Assembly (NCBI RefSeq): GCF_013114835.1
Contig: NZ_JAAVLW010000001.1
Span: 744,001-808,000, forward strand
DNA from: Bradyrhizobium archetypum
GTDB lineage: Bacteria; Pseudomonadota; Alphaproteobacteria; Rhizobiales; Xanthobacteraceae
Reading direction: 5' to 3'
Length of the DNA: 64,000 bases
Each line of letters begins with the position of its first letter. Position 1 is the first letter of the stretch. Both the position numbers and the translations under genes were made by a program. The notes under the pieces were generated by a model. It made no database searches. It had not been told where the DNA came from and was given only the letters and a program-made list of their open reading frames with translations. Of this stretch, positions 62,175 to 64,000 are shown one piece after another.

Positions 62175-62912
62175 TTACCACTTCTCGCCGAAGGGACGGA
62201 TTTCCAGCTCGAAGGTCCAGGCGCTGCGCGGCTGCTGATAGAGCAGCCAATAGGATTCCGCGACCGAGGATGGCGGCATCAAGAGATCGGGATTATCCAG
62301 AGCATTCGGGCCAAGTGCCTCGATCCGCCGCTGGCGTACCCATTCAGTGTCGACGCCGGAATCGATGATGAGATGCGCCACGTGGATGTTCTTGGGCCCC
62401 AACTCGCGCGCCGCCGCCTGTGCCACGGCCCGCAGACCAAACTTGGCACTGGCAAAGGCGGCATAGCCGATCCCACCGCGCAGGCTCGCCGTCGCTCCGG
62501 TGAAGAAGATATTGCCCCTGCCTCGCGGAAGCATCAGGCGCGCGGCTTCGCGGCCGGCGAGAAAGCCGGAATAGCAGGCCATCTCCCAGACCTTGCGGAA
62601 CACGCGCTCGGTGGTTTCCAGAATCGGAAAGTTGACGTTTGCGCCGATGTTGAAGATGCAAACCTCAAGTGGCGCATGCTTGTCGGCATCGCCGAGGAAT
62701 GAAATGATCTCCTCCTCCTTGCGCGCATCGAGCGAGCGCGCGTGGATTTCGCCGCCGGCCTTCTCGATCTCCTTCACGAGCGGTTCGAGCTTGGCACCGT
62801 TGCGTCGTCCCGCAAACACCGTGAAGCCCTCTGAGGCGAACTTCTTTGCGATCTCGCCGCCGATATAGTCACCGGCGCCGATCACGGCCACGGTTGCGTT
62901 TCTCTTTTGCAA
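62175..62912 (-). CDS. SDR family protein (acyl-CoA cluster), copy 1
   Basis: 245 residues from TTG 62912 (GAAGGGC just upstream). N-terminal VAVIGAGDYIGGEIAKKFAS is an SDR cofactor motif with Asp-Tyr in place of the usual Gly/Arg residues. The region IFFTGATASLRGGIGYAAFASAKFGLRA holds the catalytic area, but Tyr-x3-Lys is not clean: the Tyr of GYAAFASAK is followed by Lys seven residues later, so catalysis is uncertain. C-terminal PPSSVAESYWLLYQQPRSAW is typical. Strongly similar to the partial SDR at the window end. Leads the dehydrogenase operon. Confidence 0.85.
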   Translation of the reverse strand: MQKRNATVAVIGAGDYIGGEIAKKFASEGFTVFAGRRNGAKLEPLVKEIEKAGGEIHARSLDARKEEEIISFLGDADKHAPLEVCIFNIGANVNFPILETTERVFRKVWEMACYSGFLAGREAARLMLPRGRGNIFFTGATASLRGGIGYAAFASAKFGLRAVAQAAARELGPKNIHVAHLIIDSGVDTEWVRQRRIEALGPNALDNPDLLMPPSSVAESYWLLYQQPRSAWTFELEIRPFGEKW

Positions 62913-62926
62913 AGCCCTTCTCCCGG

Positions 62927-63328
62927 TCAAGTTAAGTGAGTTCGTCGTTGGAGTTTCACCGGCTGCCTCGCCGCAACTCGGTCGCCGCGCCAGCATTGCG
63001 CGAGCTCATGCTCCCGTGTCTTGTCGGTTGAGCGACCCGGCAAGACGGCGACGACGACGATTTTCGGCGGCCGAATGTAGGAGGTGAGCCTAGGCTTGAT
63101 GGAGTTCAACATACGATCGCCCGCTCGCACGCCGAGCGAGGAGAGAACGTTGGCGATCTCGGTGACCCGCCTATCGAGGTCACCATAGCTCCAGGCCATG
63201 CCGTCTTCGACCAGAGCGATTTGGCCCGGAGTCTTGTCGACATAATCCGCCATCACTTCGTGGATGCGGCGCGGCAGCCCTGCAGCAATCTCATCGATAT
63301 CGATCGCCGATGAAAGACCCGCCACCAC
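62927..63328 (-). pseudogene. Acyl-CoA synthetase remnant (N- and C-termini joined)
   Basis: Residues about 20-80 (RRIHEVMADYVDKTPGQIAL, WSYGDLDRRVTEIANVLSSL, GVRAGDRM) are the N-terminus of an AMP-forming acyl-CoA synthetase. Then follows IRPPKIVVVAVLPGRSTDKT, REHELAQCWRG, which looks like the C-terminal Pro-Arg..Leu-Pro-x3-Thr-x-Lys..Leu region, with about 400 residues missing. The P-loop and catalytic domain are absent, so it is not active. It lies between two divergent SDR paralogues. Confidence 0.65.
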
Positions 63329-63550
63329 CCAACCTCCCGAACAACGAACGTCGCCCTGGTTTGTTCACAGTGCGCTCGATTTCGATCTAACGTTCTTTTT
63401 TAGAACTCGTCAATCGCAAAATCAGTTTTGGACGCTGACGGCGAAAATTGGCCAGCTATGCTGCCATACCCATAGCCCATGGAAAAGTTCGTTTACAGCG
63501 CGGCTGATCAAGGATACACATCGGTATCAAATAAGAACTTATGGGGAGAG

Positions 63551-64000
63551 ATGAACATGGCGGGAGAGCGCGGCGTTGCAATCCTTGTCGGCGCAGGCGA
63601 CGCGATCGGCGCAGCCGTCGCGCGGCGTTTTGCCAAAGGCGGTTATACGGTTTGTATCTGCCGACGTGACGCAGCCAAATCCCAAGGATTAGTGGAGGAA
63701 CTCACCGCTGCCGGCTACCGTATCCACGCTTTCAGCATCGATGCTCGTCAGGAAGCCGACGTTCAAAAGCTTTTTTCCGACGTCGAAAGCAACATCGGAC
63801 CGATCGAGGTCTGCCTTTTCAATGCCGGATCGAATGTCAACAAGCCCCTCGTGGAGACCACGCAAAAGCTGTTCTTCAAGGCCTGGGAACTGGCCTGCTA
63901 CGCCGGATTCCTGGTCGGACGCGAGGCTACGCGCGTTATGCTGCCGCGCGGACGCGGCACGATCTTTTTTACCGGCGCGACCGCCAGTATCCGTGGCGGA
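63551..64000 (+). CDS. SDR family protein, copy 2 (3' end outside window)
   Basis: Partial, 150 residues visible. ATG 63551 or 63557 (GGGGAGAG upstream favours the latter). VAILVGAGDAIGAAVARRFA is the cofactor motif, then CICRRDAAKSQGLVEELTAA and CLFNAGSNVNKPLVETTQKL, IFFTGATASIRGG. It matches copy 1 through NxGxNVN-PxxETT--xFxKxWE-ACY-GFLxGREA-R-MLPRGRG-IFFTGATAS-RGG. The two are divergent, 600 bp apart, around a synthetase remnant. Confidence 0.88.
   Translation, partial: MNMAGERGVAILVGAGDAIGAAVARRFAKGGYTVCICRRDAAKSQGLVEELTAAGYRIHAFSIDARQEADVQKLFSDVESNIGPIEVCLFNAGSNVNKPLVETTQKLFFKAWELACYAGFLVGREATRVMLPRGRGTIFFTGATASIRGG

Overview
This is a high-GC alphaproteobacterial chromosome segment. 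Gene content (tryptophan/anthranilate catabolism through CoA esters, large RND pump, many CoA-dependent beta-oxidation genes) and the interspersed palindromes seen between genes point to Bradyrhizobium or a close relative in the Nitrobacteraceae; this is inferred from recall of such sequences, not from a search. There is no phage, insertion sequence, rRNA or CRISPR array.

Region 1 (1-18,010) is a tryptophan-to-2-aminobenzoyl-CoA catabolic island. After a partial mannitol dehydrogenase come an alpha/beta-hydrolase kynurenine formamidase, kynureninase and tryptophan 2,3-dioxygenase, which together make anthranilate. A benzoate/2-aminobenzoate-CoA ligase coupled to a RidA protein, a fused flavin monooxygenase/old-yellow-enzyme reductase, an enoyl-CoA hydratase and an SDR dehydrogenase would take it on as CoA thioesters. 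An AraC and a MarR regulator, a periplasmic binding protein, two paralogous cupins and two further flavin monooxygenases lie in between. A related 22-bp palindrome occurs six times, in front of the transcription units, and defines a candidate local regulon.

Region 2 (18,010-28,900) holds a broken CaiB-type CoA-transferase, a probable L-2-keto-3-deoxyarabonate dehydratase, a YihY/BrkB membrane protein, a DUF3750 protein, two tandem GH13 alpha-glucosidases, an endonuclease/exonuclease/phosphatase protein and a phospholipase D fused to a VTT membrane domain.

Region 3 (28,900-37,500) is the most unusual part: a type I secretion adaptor and ABC exporter directly beside two strange low-complexity proteins. 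One is a 640-residue protein built from repeated Gly-Asp-Tyr...Gln-x-Asn modules, the other a 270-residue protein made of Gln-Gly, Asn-Gly and Val-Asp-Asn-x repeats. A LuxR-type regulator with a receiver domain lacking its phospho-acceptor follows. I read this as an uncharacterised type I secreted matrix or fibre system. No outer-membrane TolC partner is in the window.

Region 4 (37,700-48,000) contains an MHYT-PAS hybrid histidine kinase, a tRNA 3'-end remnant, a deleted TRAP transporter, a split transketolase with an SDR, a LysR regulator, a HerA-like ATPase, a GreA-like factor, a MITE-like element and a decayed fragment of another HlyD-type adaptor.

Region 5 (47,900-64,000) has a TetR-controlled RND efflux pair, an M20 peptidase, three very small genes, and an acyl-CoA degradation cluster (two thiolases, nitronate-monooxygenase-like protein, two acyl-CoA dehydrogenases, SDRs). 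It is interrupted by deletion remnants of an enoyl-CoA hydratase and an acyl-CoA synthetase. The window ends inside an SDR gene that is a close paralogue of its divergent neighbour.
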